NCBI GenBank assembly: GCA_037447655.1
Contig: JBBHKE010001395.1
Coordinates: forward strand, 124,001 to 188,000
Origin: Zygnema cylindricum
Taxonomy: Eukaryota > Streptophyta > Zygnematophyceae > Zygnematales > Zygnemataceae
Length of the DNA: 64,000 bases
Reading direction: 5' to 3'
Shown here: positions 21,149-32,713 of the stretch, piece by piece
Layout of the letters: the number at the start of each line of letters is the position of its first letter
Position numbering within the stretch: the first letter of the stretch is position 1
Program-made: the position numbers and the translations under genes
Notes under the pieces: model-generated
What the model was told of the DNA's origin: nothing
Database searches by the model: none
The model's input: only the letters and a program-made list of their open reading frames with translations

Positions 21149-23743
21149 GTGTTAGATGACAAAGAGTTTGATACTTTCACCAGAAAGGGAGTCTTAACAG
21201 CTAAGTATGGGAATGAAGTTTACTTCACAGCAGATAAGGGTAGCCAAGGAATGTTTAGGCTTAACCTGAGTAATGAAAAGAAGAATGCTTATTATGTTGG
21301 TGTTCCTAAGGTGATGATTTGGCATAAGCGGTTGGGGCATGTGCATTTTGATAGGTTGAGGGAAATGAAAAAGCTTGGGGTAGTAGATGGCATTCAGTTT
21401 GAGGATAATGAAATGATGGATGATTGTAGTGGTTGTGCTCAAGGTAAGGCTCACAGACTTCCCTTTCCTAAAGCCGCCACATATAGAGGTGAGATGTTAG
21501 ATTTGTTCCACACAGATATTTGGGGACCTGCAAAAGTACCTTTGGTTGGAGGAAAGAGGTTTATGATGACAATAACTGATGACTGGTCTGGATACTCTAG
21601 AGTCTACTTTCTGAAAACTAAGTCTGAAGCATCAACTTACTTCAAAGAAGATAAAGCTTGGAGTGAGAAGTTGCATGAAACCCCCATTAAGAGGATAAGG
21701 AGTGATAATGGGGGGGAATATACCTCTAACGAGTTTGAGGAATATCTGAGAGACGAGGGAGTGCAGCACCAGAAAACTGTACCATATAACCCGGAACAAA
21801 ATGGGGTAGCTGAGAGATTGAATCGAACACTAGGAGATAGTGTGCGTAGTATGTTGGCAGACAAGAAAATAGGAAAGAGATTTTGGGCCGAAGCAATGAA
21901 CTGTGCCAACTACATTAAGAACAGAGTCCTTACCTCAGCTGTAAAGGGAATGACACCTTATGAGAGATGGGCTGGAAGGAAACCAGATATCTCACACCTT
22001 AAAGTATTTGGTAGCCAAGTTTACAGTCTTGACACGAATAGGAAAAACTGGAAACTAGATGCTAAGGGAAAACCTGGATACTTTGTGGGATATGATGAGG
22101 ATGTTAAGGGATATAGAGTCTATGACTTAGCAAAGAAAGATATCATTCTGGTCAAACAATTAGTTGTCATGGATGAAGGGAAGTCATTTGACCCCTTCAA
22201 ATATACAAAGAAGATAAGGATCAGATTTAAGTCCGAAAGTGAGGAGAACTCAGTTGTTCCCGAAAAAGACATGAGTGAAACCGTGATTACAGATTCAGGG
22301 GAGATCGAAGATACAGGAGACTCACCGGAAACCTCACATACTCCTATGGACTTCGAGGAGATAGAAGAAGCGGGACAAGATACGGTTTTTATGGACAGGG
22401 GAGCCGATGAGACAGTGAGAAGAAATCCAAGACTTCCATCCATTCCAGCTTCGGAGTTTGAGGGAGGAAGGAGGAGAAGCAAAAGGATACAGGAAAAACA
22501 AGCTGCTCATAAGGTAACTAAGCTATCTCACCCAGATGAGCCTCAGTCTTACTTGGAGGCAGTGAATAGTCCAGAGAAAGAAAGATGGATTAGAGCCATA
22601 AATGATGAGATTGCTTCTATCATGGAAGCAAATACTTGGGAACTAGCGGATTGCCCTCCAGATAGAAAACCTATTGGATGTAAATGGGTATTTAAACTAA
22701 AACCGAACCCAAATAATACAATTGAGAGGTATAAGGCTCGATTGGTAGCGAAGGGGTTCACCCAAAAAGAGGGGATTGACTATGAGGAGACCTTTGCTCC
22801 AGTTGTTCGGTTCCCATCGGTAAGGATTCTCCTCAGTCTGGCCGCAGCGGAAGACATGGAAATACACCAGATGGACATTAAGACTGCTTTTCTTAATGGT
22901 GAGTTAGAGGAAGAAATTTTTATGAGGCAACCCGAGGGGTTTGTGGAAGAAGGAGAAGAGAGCAAAGTCTGCAGGCTCATAAAGTCCTTATATGGACTGA
23001 AACAGGCTCCCCGACAGTGGAATAAGAAACTAGATGAGTTTCTCACTGATCTGGGATACATCCGGATCAGCTCTGACCATTCTATCTATATGTATGAAGA
23101 TGAGAATGGTGTCATTTTTATTGCAATTTATGTGGATGATCTGCTTGTGTTAAGTAAGTCTTTGGAGAATATCAATAGGCTAAAGAAAGATCTTAGGGGC
23201 AGATTTGATATGAAGGATTTAGGGGAGGCAAAATATATTTTGGGGATCCAAATGGAGAGAGATAGGGGGAAGAAGATTATCAGACTTACTCAGAAAGAAG
23301 CAATAGGTAATATGCTTGAGAAATTCCAGATGGAAAATGCTAACAGTTGTACCACTCCCATAGACTTGAAAAAAGTAAGTGATGGGAGTGTAGAACCAGG
23401 AGTGATGATCTTAGACGATCAGATGAGTCCAGAGGAGAGAGAGTTCATGAAGTCTATCCCTTATAGACAGATCGTAGGAAGCTTAATCTATTTTATGAAT
23501 TGTACCAGGCCGGACATAGCGGCGGCAGTTGGTGTACTCAATAGGAGTCTTAATGATCCTAGGAAGAGGGATTGGGAGGCAGCCAAGAGAGTCATGAGAT
23601 ATCTGGTGGGAACTAGAGAGTTATGGTTGCATTTGGGAGGGGAGCACACTGACATCACTACTTGGAGTGATGCCAGTTATGGGGACGCACCTATGAGACG
23701 ATGCACTTCTGGGTATGTGTTGTATGTTGGGGAAGGTGCTTGA
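21149..23743 (+). pseudogene. copia B integrase, RT and RNase H start (864 codons open)
   Basis: Order: GAG-pre-integrase with WHKRLGHVHFDR and CSGCAQGK (about residues 50-105); integrase core with ITDDWSGY, RSDNGGEY and PEQNGVAER (105-235); GRKPDISHLKVFGSQ C-terminal region; RT with CKWVFKLKPNPNNTIERY (about 510) and catalytic YVDD at residue 661 (23129-23140); start of RNase H with GSLIYFMNCTRPDIAAAVG and TTWSDASYGD. It stops at TGA 23741-23743, where relatives have a Cys codon (GACCWSSKQQ). Confidence 0.9.
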
Positions 23744-24130
23744 TGTTGGAGCAGTAAGCAACAAAAGGTGGTTGCTAAGTCCACTATGGAGGCTGAGTAC
23801 ATGGCCTCTTGTTCTGCTGTGAAAGAGTTGATGTGGGTCAAGTCCTTACTGCAAGAACTGGGGTATATGAAAGAGGGAGTGCATGAAGTTTTTTGTGATA
23901 ATCAAGCGGCCATAGCAATTGCAGCCAATCCAAAACATCATTTTAAGGCTAAACATATGGACATAAGATTAAGTTTTGTAAGAGAAAAAGTGGAGAATAA
24001 AATAGTGAATCTTGTATATAGATCTGATGAGGAAATGGTGGCTGACATGATGACAAAACCTGTGCCCTCTCCAAAGTTAAAATATTGTAGGGAAAAATGT
24101 GGCTTAAAAGAAAAATTAAAATTAGACTAG
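23744..24130 (+). pseudogene. copia B RNase H end
   Basis: It continues the same frame after the stop at 23741: AEYMASCSAVKELMWVKS, VFCDNQAAIAIAANPKHH, HMDIRLSFVREKVENKI, MVADMMTKPVPSPKL. It ends at TAG 24128-24130, 13 bp before the 3' LTR. Confidence 0.85.
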
Positions 24131-24143
24131 AAAATAAGGGGAG

Positions 24144-25188
24144 TGTTGAAATAAGTAGTTTTTAGTATATTTTCTAGGTCTAAATTTATTAGAAAAGAAA
24201 ATGTATGCAGCCTGCCTCTATCTCTTCTCTCTCTCTCGCCCCCATACTTGTTGTAGTCACTGAAGGAGAGAGAGAGAGAGAGCAATGGAGCCATGGCTGC
24301 ATCAACTCCATAGGAAAGACTAAAGAATGGCTTAAACCACTCTCAACAAAAGGTTGAGTCCGGCAGGACTCGAACCCCTGACCGGTAGAGCGCGGCGTAG
24401 CCGTTAGCTCTAACTAGTCTGTCGTAGAAGTCCGTCAGGAGATATAGGGTTTCATTACTATTTAAACTATTGTAATGTACTAGATTCATGTAACTGAAAC
24501 CTTTAACGCCACACATAGATACAGTTCTACAAAATACGAAGTTCTGTACTTGTTTGAAATGGATATCGCGCATTTTGTTTCGATAGCGAAACAAATATGG
24601 CGCAAGTATTTATTACGGCCGAGATTGAATTCCGCGTCAAATCTAACGGCGCACATCATCGCCGAAATCCCGGAATGGTCATTTTGGCATTTAGTGACGT
24701 GGCATGACCTGTCGCCACGTGGGAAGACATCATTCAGTCGCGGGAATTCCGAGGAGCGTACGGACGAGTGGAAAGTGGACACGCGTCCACTTAATGGCCT
24801 TGTCGTACAGAGGCCGTACAGAAAGTACATCGGCAGTAGTACTTTCTAGTACTATACAATTTTGTAATTGGTTCGTACAGGAAGTAGATAAGAGCTGTGA
24901 GAGGGAATTAGGAAAAACTAGGACTTAGGAAAATTTAGGTAGATAGTCCTCTCTCTCTGAGAGTTTGTATAAAGTGGCATCTTTGCCACCCTATAACTTA
25001 TCAGCTGGTAGGCCGTTTTCAGTGATTCTTTTTGCTACACACTCAGGGGATTCCAGGCTGCACAAGGGTGTAGTCAAATTGTCAGTTTGCCTTCTTGGGC
25101 AGAAGTGGTCGTGGCTTAAAGTGGGTTAGTTAAACACTATCTAGAGGCTTCCTGTATTCTGTAGTCCAATGGAGGACACAGAATTGCA
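24144..25188 (+). repeat. 3' LTR of copia B
   Basis: It has TGTTGAAATAAG...GAATTGCA ends and is 1045 bp long. It retains the ~72 bp missing from the 5' LTR, including the palindrome GCGC-TTTTGTTTCG-ATAG-CGAAACAAA-GCGC (24568-24603). TSD TGATT follows. Confidence 0.9.
24352..24432 (-). other. tRNA-like segment, antisense in the B 3' LTR
   Basis: Same as at 19052-19130 with few changes. B box GGTTCGAGTCC at 24366-24376 (reverse strand) is intact and the D-arm reads TAGTTAGAGC. Confidence 0.65.
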
Positions 25189-26600
25189 TGATTTGTACCT
25201 GCAAGAATATCATATTCTCTAAAACCTAGATAGTTAGGAAGCTCAAAGTCATCGGAATTTTCTGATTCAAATCTGATTTTTACTGACTTTGTATATTTGA
25301 AGGGGTCCACAGACTTTCCTTCATCCATAACTACTATATGTTTTACTAAGATTATATCTTCCCTTTTTAGATCATAAACTCTATATCCTTTAACATCCTC
25401 ATCATATCCTAACAAGTATCCCGGTTTTCCTTTAGGATCAAGCTTCAAATTAGACCGACCTGTATCTAGACTGAATACTTGACTGCCGAAAACCTTTAAG
25501 TGAGATATGTCTGGGTTCCGGCCTGTCCATCTCTCATAAGGTGTTTGATCTTTTATAGCTGAAGTAAGAACTCTTTTTTTGAGGTAATTAGCACAGTTCA
25601 TTGCTTCTACCCAAAACCTTTTTCCTATCTTTTTATCTGACAACATACTTCTAGCACTATCACTTAGTGTTCTATTTAACCTTTCAGCTACCCCATTCTG
25701 TTACGGGTTTTTTAAAACTGTCTTTTGGTGTTAGACCCCATCTTCCCTCAGAAAATCCTCAAACTGGTTAGAAGTATACTCTCCACCATTGTCACTCCTT
25801 ACTCTCTTGATTCTAGTTTCATGGAGTTTTTCGCTCCATGCTTTATATTGTCTAAAACAATCCTGAGCTTTTGACTTGTATTTCAAAATATACACCCGGG
25901 AATACCGAGACCAATCATCAGTGATAGTCATCATAAATCTCTTCCCCCACGGTGAGGGTACTTTAAACGGTCCCCAAATATCTGTGTGTACTAGATCTAG
26001 AATTTTTTCTCCCTTATAGGTGGCTGTTTTAGGAAAGGATAATCTGTGTGCTTTACCTTGAGCACATCCACTACAATCACTTATATCATCACTCTCACTG
26101 AACTGAATCCTTTCCACCACTCCCATCTTTTTCATCTCTCTTAACTTATCTAAATTCACATGCCCAAGCCTCTTATGCAACATCATAATATCATGAACAC
26201 CAGCATAATAAAGTTACTTCGTTTCATTACTTAAAATCAGCCTAAACATCCCATGGCTACCTTTCTCAGCAATTAAATAGACCTCCTCCTCAAAACTAGC
26301 AGTAAAGACTCCTTCTCTAGTGCTAGTAAGAAAACCCTTATCATCTAATACAAATGTAGAGATAAGGTTTTTGTTCAGCTCCGGAATTAACAATACATCG
26401 GAAAATGTTACTATGGATGTCTTTCCTTCTACTAACACTTTCAGATCTACCGATCCTACAAGATTAGTGGTGACTATCCTCCCATCCCCATACTCTATCT
26501 CTACGGTGGGAATCTTTCTTATCTTAGTGAATAGGTGCCTATCCTTACACATGTGCATGGAGACACTTGAATCTACAATCCAGCCTGCTTCACCTTTGAA
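25189..26600 (-). pseudogene. copia D protease and integrase
   Basis: The protease site reads IVDSSVSMHM in place of DSGASMHM (near 26575-26545), so the active site is altered. GAG-pre-integrase (LHKRLGHVNLDK, CSGCAQGK) and integrase core (ITDDWSRY, RSDNGGEY) follow at 26190-25730. A stop interrupts the third catalytic region near 25700. The C-terminal part runs to the B insertion at 25189. Confidence 0.8.
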
Positions 26601-27730
26601 TCCACCGTAAGCACATTTTTTCCTTCGTGGAATTTCGACCTCGTTTTTTGCCTCCTACTCCTCATCCAAAAGGAGCTCAACGTCCTTGTCCTCGGATTCC
26701 GCCTCAAGTACGTGTGTGACAAGGGCCTTTTTCTTTCCTCTCGGGGTACCACCGGTCTGCCCCTCCTTTAACCGAAGCTCGGTTAGCTTAGTGCACTCTA
26801 CCATATAGTGCCCCGATTTCTTACAAAAATGACATAAACCTTTGGGAGTCCTTGGTTCGAACTCGTCGGTTTGATTTTTCTGCTCCCTCCTCCTATAGTT
26901 TCCGACCGATTTCCGGGAATCCTTGTTCCTTGAATCAATCGCAGTTGCCAAGGCTTGGCCACTCTTTCCTCCACTTCGGATCTCAATCGTATTCTTCTGA
27001 ACGAGAATCATCCCTACCACTGAGTTCCATATCCACCTTGAGTCCGGCAAGTCCTGCACACGGTTGACTATGTTCTCAAACTCATCGGGTAACTTCATCA
27101 GTAAATAATTAACCGTTTCCTTTTCACTAAAATCTTTTTCCGCACTCTCTAGCTCCATGAAGAGTGTAGCAAGCTCATTGCAAAAATCCAACATCTTTCC
27201 CCCTTTGTATACATACTCCTTAACTTTTTTATCAGCCAACTGTTGTTGCTAATTCGTACCACTTCGGTACATCTCTATGAGAGCCATCCAAAGATCGGAT
27301 GCCCTTTCTACCTGCAAATGAGGACATGCAAGTTCTTGAGTGAGATGGCGTAGGATGAAGTGTTTTGCCGCCATACTATTGACGTCCCAGGTTTCAGTAT
27401 CATTCTCCTCGTTCCTTGGAATAGGTGACATAAATGCCGAACTAGTTGCTATTCGTGTGGTCGTCTCCTTCTCCTTTCCTTTGTCCATCACCTCTCCTTC
27501 ATTTGTCTCCTCCGTTGAAGGTGGATCCTCTTTCCTGGTGAATCTGCTTCCTCCAAACCCTGGAGGGATTCCAAGACTTGATGGCGCCCCAACCGTCCAC
27601 TCACTATACCCCAAAACCGTTTTTCGCATAGAGCTCCAATCATCATACTTTCCCAATATATGAAGCCATTTCCATTAAATATTGGTACCCTAAAGGGTGG
27701 TCCCATAACTTGAAACTCTGAGACCTCCAT
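26601..27730 (-). pseudogene. copia D gag
   Basis: It begins at ATG 27730, 20 nt inside the LTR (MEVSEFQVMGPPFRVPIF), and passes through the primer site (AGTTATGGGACCACC). A frameshift lies near 27590 and a break near 27245. The zinc knuckle CHFCKKSGHYMVEC is intact near 26838-26797. It has an acidic C-terminal linker. Confidence 0.8.
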
Positions 27731-28759
27731 AAGTCCTCAAAATGAAAAACTTCTAAGAAGCCTCTAGGATAATCTTGACCCCTTTGTGTTTCCGCAAGAA
27801 CAACTGCCACCCTGGCAAACAATAACTTTGACCACCTGCACCCCTGTGAAGGCAAGACTCCCCTGAGTCGATAACAAAAAGAATCTCTGAATTTGCTCCC
27901 CTGAGCAGTAAGTTATGGAGGGTCAAAGTTGACCTTTTGTACATAAGCTCTCTGTGAGAGAGGGTCCTATCTCCTAATTTTTCTAAGTCCTATCTCTCTC
28001 ACAAACTCTATCTACTGATGTACGAAGCCAATCAAATTACACTTCCGTACACAAAAGTGCAGCTGCCGGTGTACTTTTTGTACGCGCACTGTACGACATG
28101 GCCTAAATGTCAACACGTGGTATATCCGGATTTGCTCCCTTAATCCTCGGAGATGCCGCGATCCAATGATATTCCGCCACGTGTCATTCGATGTGGCAAT
28201 AACCATAAATCGCCGAAATCCTATTCCGCGATCTTGGCGTTCATTCCGGCCGTCCGATTAAATTCACATTTAATCCTAGTTGTAATAAACACCTGTTTGG
28301 TATTCGTTTCGCTAAAGAAACAAATGCGCGCTATTCGTTTCTTATCCGTACCGCAAACCATACTTTTACATTACTAGATCTATGTATCCCGTAAAGAGTT
28401 TTAGTTAAATGAAATATCCTACGTAGAAATGTTTTAAGTAAATATCAAACCATATAGTACGTAACACTAAGTCTAGTCTTAACGGATAAAGCTACCGGCT
28501 ACCGGCAGCTCACCGTTCAGCAGGTACCAGGATCAAATCCTGGTGGCAGCATAAATCCTATCCTTTTAGTAAATAAACCAATATATATTTCCTGTAAACC
28601 TCTGGATAGCCTAGGTAGCCATGGCTCTAGCTTCCTCTCCAATTTCTCAGTGACTGCGAAAAGTTTGAGAGTTGGAGAGAGAAGTTAGAGGTAGAATACC
28701 TCGACTTCTTTCTATATTTAGACCTAGAAAGTACTTAAAACGGACAATTAATTTCTACA
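27711..28759 (-). repeat. 5' LTR of copia D, also 3' LTR of E
   Basis: Reverse strand TGTAGAAATTAATTG...GAGTTTCA. It is nearly the same as 15991-17022 and also has the GGTCAACTTTGACC palindrome (27921-27934). It adjoins the purine tract of E at 28760, so one LTR serves two internal regions. Confidence 0.85.
28482..28552 (+). other. tRNA-like segment, antisense to the D 5' LTR
   Basis: Same as at 16752-16822, with GGATCAAATCC at 28530-28540 inside a perfect CCAGG/CCTGG stem. AGCAGGTACCAGGATC resembles the T-arm side of initiator tRNA-Met. Confidence 0.5.
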
Positions 28760-30600
28760 GCCTGCTCTTTTTCTAGTCTAGATTTAATTCCAAACCACAC
28801 TTCTCCTTGCAAAAAATAAGCTTAGGGGAAGGTACAGGTTTGGTCATCATATCTGCTACCATCTCGCTATCTGGTCGGTACTCTAAACTGATTATTTTGT
28901 TTTCTACTTTCTCTCTAACAAAGTTGAGTCTCATGTCCATGTGTTTCGCTTTAAAATGATGTTTAGGATTGGCAGAAATAGCGATTGCTGCCTGATTATC
29001 ACAAAAAAAAATCTGCACACCACTCTTAAGGTGACCAAGCTCACCAAGCAAAGACTTGACCCACATCAATTCTTTTACAGCAGAGCAAGAGGCCATATAC
29101 TCAGCCTCCATGGTGGATTGAGCAATAACCTTTTGCTGTTTGCTACTCCAACAGCAAGCCCCATCACCCACATATAATACGTATCCAGAAGTGCATCTCC
29201 TCATCGAAGCATCACCATAACTGGCATCACTCCAAGTAGTGATGTGTGTATTCTCTCCACCCAAATGCAACCATAGATCCCTAGTTCCTATCAAATATCT
29301 AAGTACTCTCTTAGCTGCCTCACAATCCCTCTTAGTGGGAGCATTTTGACTTCTACTCAGCACTCCTACAGCTGCAGCTAAATCCGGCCGGGTACAATTC
29401 ATAAAATAAATTAGACTTCCCACTACTTGTCTGTAAGGAATAGTCTGCATGAACTTCTGTTCTTCAGGAGATAATTCCTCGTCTAAGACTATGACACCTT
29501 CTTCCTCACTCCCCTCACTTCCCCTCTTCAACTCCATTGGAGTTGTACAACTATTAGCTTTATCCATCTGAAATTTTTCAAGCATGTTCCCTATTGCTTT
29601 TTTTTTAGTCAATCTTACAATCTTTCTTTTTCGGTCTCTCTCTACTTGAATTCCCAAAATATACTTTGCTTCCCCCATATCCTTCATTTCAAATCTCCCC
29701 TTAAGATCGATTTTCAGTTTATTAATTTTTTCCATTGATTTACTTAAAACAAGCAAATCTTCAACATAAATTGCAATAAATATAAAACCTTCCTCATCTT
29801 CGAAAACATAGATTGAGTGATCTGAGCTGATCCGGATATATCCCAGACCGGTAAGAAACTCATCAAGCTTCTTATTCCACTGTCGAGGCGCCTGCTTGAA
29901 ACCATAAAGAGATTTAAACAGCCGACATACCTTACTCTCCTCTCCTTCCTCCACAAACCCTTCGGGTTGTCGCATGAAGATCTCCTCTTCCAATTCTCCA
30001 TGGAAAAAGGATGTCTTGATGTCCATCTGGTGCACTTCTATGTCTTCCTGTGTTGCCAGACTGAGAAGAATGAGGACAGAAGGAAATCTGACCACCGGGG
30101 CAAAGGTTTCCTCATAGTCAATTCCCTCCTTTTGTGTAAATCCCTTTGCCACTAATCTGGCCTTGTAGCGCTCGATTGTGTTATCTGGGTTCAGTTTTAA
30201 TTTGAAAACCCACTTAGAACCGATTGGTTTTCGGTTAGGTGAACAATCCACCAGCTCCCAAGTATCGGCTGCCATAATTGAGGCCATCTCCTCATCGATG
30301 GCTGTCTTCCACCGGTTTCTTTCTGGACAAGTCATCGCCTCTCCATAAGTCTGAGGTTCATCTTGATGAGATAGTTTTGTTACCTTGCTTTTCACCTGTT
30401 TTTCTTGCAATCTTTTGCTACTTCTCCTTCCCCCTTTAAAATATGATGGTTCTCGTGGATTCTTTCGAACAATTTCAGCTTCTCCCCTATCCCTTGATTC
30501 CGAATCAATTTCCACCACGTCTTCCGCTTCGGGTAGAGTTGTCACTGGAGTTTCCACAGCCGAGTTCTTTTCGGTCTGATTTTTACCTACAAGAATGTCA
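28760..30600 (-). pseudogene. copia E: RT and RNase H stub in tandem with D
   Basis: One frame of over 600 codons is open from about 30600 to 28773. It includes [37 protein letters not shown], a catalytic box of IYVEDLLVLSKS (YVED in place of YVDD), the RNase H motifs TTWSDASYGD and AEYMASCSAVKELMWV, and FCDNQAAIAISANPKHH. It begins in the linker (QKPDILVGKNQTEK) exactly where similarity to G begins on the other side. It is nearly the same as the matching part of D, including the YVED change. The Asp-to-Glu change should disable the polymerase. Confidence 0.8.
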
Positions 30601-31723
30601 GGTTTATGTTGTTTAACGTATTTTAAACGGATGTCACGCGTGAGATATGGCCTGCCCGAATGGCCCTTTTGGCGACGCTTCCCCAAAGTGAAAGAAAAAT
30701 AACACGTGGCACAATCCTATACGATGACGGAGGAGATAGGGATAGATTGGCGACGACTTATTTGCCACGTGGCAAACCGAGAGTTGTGCCTTATATTTCA
30801 GTACATAAAGTACGGCGGCTACCATACTTTTTATGTACATTCTATAGTGTATGAGTAGGTTCTTAAGACTTAGACATTTTTTGAAAGCCTTCTCTCCTAG
30901 AAGACAAATGTATAAATTGGTTGTCTTTGAACAACCATATCTATCTGCTCAGGGGAGCAAATTCAGTTATTCTTTTTCCTGCAGACTAAAAAGAGTCCAA
31001 GCTACACAAGGGTGTAGTCGGTTATAGTTTTTTCTTGCCAAGGTGCCAGTATTTCTAAGGGAAATTCAAAGTGGAGAATGTTGTCCAAAACATATGTTCA
31101 AGTTTTGCATTCTGTGGTGGAACTGAGCACACATAAATTCTTTTTCCATAGGGGTGAAGTTGTATTGGGGTTCTGACTGTCAAGGTGTCAATCATTTGGG
31201 TTTGTATCAACTTGTAGTTAGCACTATTTAGATAAGCTTCATTGGATCTGCGATTTTTGTGGGGGAATGGAGCCCATTGAATTTTAGGTTATGGGCCCAC
31301 CATCTAGGGTGCCTATGTTTGATGGAACAAACTTCATTTATTAGAAGTTTACGATGGAGTGATTACTTTTCGAAAAGCACTTATGGGGAATTGTTTCGGG
31401 ACAAGTGAGATGTCCGCCACCAAGCTTTAGTGGAACTCACTATGCAAATTCATTTAGGGCTTCCCAGAAAGCCAACCAGAGTCCAGATGCAACGCAAGGT
31501 GATGGGAAAATCATTGCAATTGAAGGGGGAAAAGGGGAGAAAAGAAATGGGAGAAGGAAAAAGGAACACCTATGGTGAGGGGAGCTAGGCTCTCGGCTAC
31601 GGATCCACTTGTAGGGGTTATAACTAAACCAAAAACTGAAGAAAATGACAGAAAATTTTGGGACTACAAAAACACCAAAGCAAAACATCTCATACTTAGA
31701 AAAATGTCTAAGTCGATAGCTAT
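30601..31723 (+). mobile_element. copia element G: LTR part, primer site and gag stub
   Basis: An incomplete LTR (30601-31286) has TATAAA at 30911 followed by the palindrome GGTTGT-CTTTGA-ACAACC (30919-30936). It ends GAATTTTA; the primer site GGTTATGGGCCCACC is at 31287-31301. A gag N-terminal remnant follows with stops and reads to ILRKMSKSIAI at 31723, where element F begins. The left end is cut at the junction with E. Confidence 0.7.
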
Positions 31724-32713
31724 TGTTGAAATCACTAGATTTATGGAGTATTTTTTTTGGTCAGAATAATAAAAAAAGTAAGGAAAAGCGCAGGTACACT
31801 GCCTCCACCTCTTTTGTCTATCCCCCATACTTGTTGTAGTCATTGAAGGTGAGAGAGAGTAGTGGAGCCATGGCAACCTCAACTCCATAGGCAAGACTAA
31901 AGAGTGACATAAGTCACTCTCAACAAAAAATTGAGTTTGGTAGGACTCGAACCTCCGACCGGCAGAGCAAGGCGTAGCCATCAGCTCTAACCGATTTGTC
32001 GTAGGAGTTCGTTAAATTACATAGGGTGTGAAACTATGTTATGATCTTTAATTCGATAAACACCATTACAAATGAGGGGACATAGAACTTGATAATATAT
32101 AGTGCTAACATGCTCCCGCACCAAACAAATTAATCGGACATTTGTTTCGATGACTAACATTAAATGTCAGTTTTTTGATCCAACGGCACATATCGCCGTC
32201 AAGATCTCGGAATGGTCACTCTGGTGGTTTTCAAACATGGCATGACCTGGCGCCACGTGGATAGATAACATTTGGTCGCAAGAATTTCGGGAACATAAGG
32301 ACGGGTAAAATATGGATGCGTCCACTCAATAGCCTTGTCGTACACAGGCCGTATAAAAAGAACATCGTCCGTAATACCTTTTTGTACCTTCCAGTTATTT
32401 GATTGGATCGTACAGCAGTAGATAGGGGTTGTGAGAGGGAATTAAGACTTAGCAATTTTTAAGTAGACAACCACCTCTTTCTTTTAGAGTTTGTTTAAAT
32501 TGGCATCTTTGCCACCTCATAACTAATCGGTTGGTTGGCCGTTTCCAGTCTTTTGTTTTGATACCGACTTAAGGGAGTCCAGACGATACAGGGGTGCAAG
32601 CAGATTGTCAACTTGTCAGCTTGGGCAGCAGTGGTTGGGTTGAAAGTGGGTTAGTTAAAAATTACCTAGAGGCTTTTTGCATTCTATAGTGCAATGGAGG
32701 ACACAGAATTGCA
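31724..32713 (+). repeat. 5' LTR of copia F
   Basis: It starts TGTTGAAATCACTAG and ends GAATTGCA. It carries an antisense tRNA-like segment and the palindrome TGGCATCTTTGCCA (32501-32514); the TATA region reads GTTTAAAT here. Confidence 0.8.
31931..32003 (-). other. tRNA-like segment, antisense in the F 5' LTR
   Basis: Reverse strand: GGTTAGAGC has become GGTTAGAGCTGATGG, and the B box GGTTCGAGTCC (31943-31953) is intact. Clearly homologous to the segment in B. Confidence 0.6.

Larger units (their letters stand above)
18845..25188 (+). mobile_element. Ty1/copia retrotransposon B, full length, nested in D
   Basis: Structure: LTR 18845-19817, primer site, gag, protease, integrase, RT, RNase H, purine tract (AAAATAAGGGGAG), LTR 24144-25188, flanked by TGATT. 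It is the best kept element here: integrase plus RT form one 864-codon frame. Disabling changes are one gag frameshift (about 20220-20250), stops at 20456, 21119 and 23741, and a 5' LTR shorter by about 72 bp. The reference copy for the family in this window. Confidence 0.92.
15991..28759 (-). mobile_element. Ty1/copia retrotransposon D, split by element B
   Basis: Reverse-strand element: 5' LTR 27711-28759, gag and 5' pol 25189-27710, element B (18845-25188), 3' pol 17023-18844, 3' LTR 15991-17022. Without B it is about 6.4 kb. The LTRs are nearly the same by eye. Both outer flanks are more copia sequence (gag stub at 15809-15990, pol stub E from 28760), so D is the centre of a head-to-tail array sharing LTRs. 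Pol has a catalytic RT change (YVED) and protease reads DSSVS, so it is not autonomous. Confidence 0.85.
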
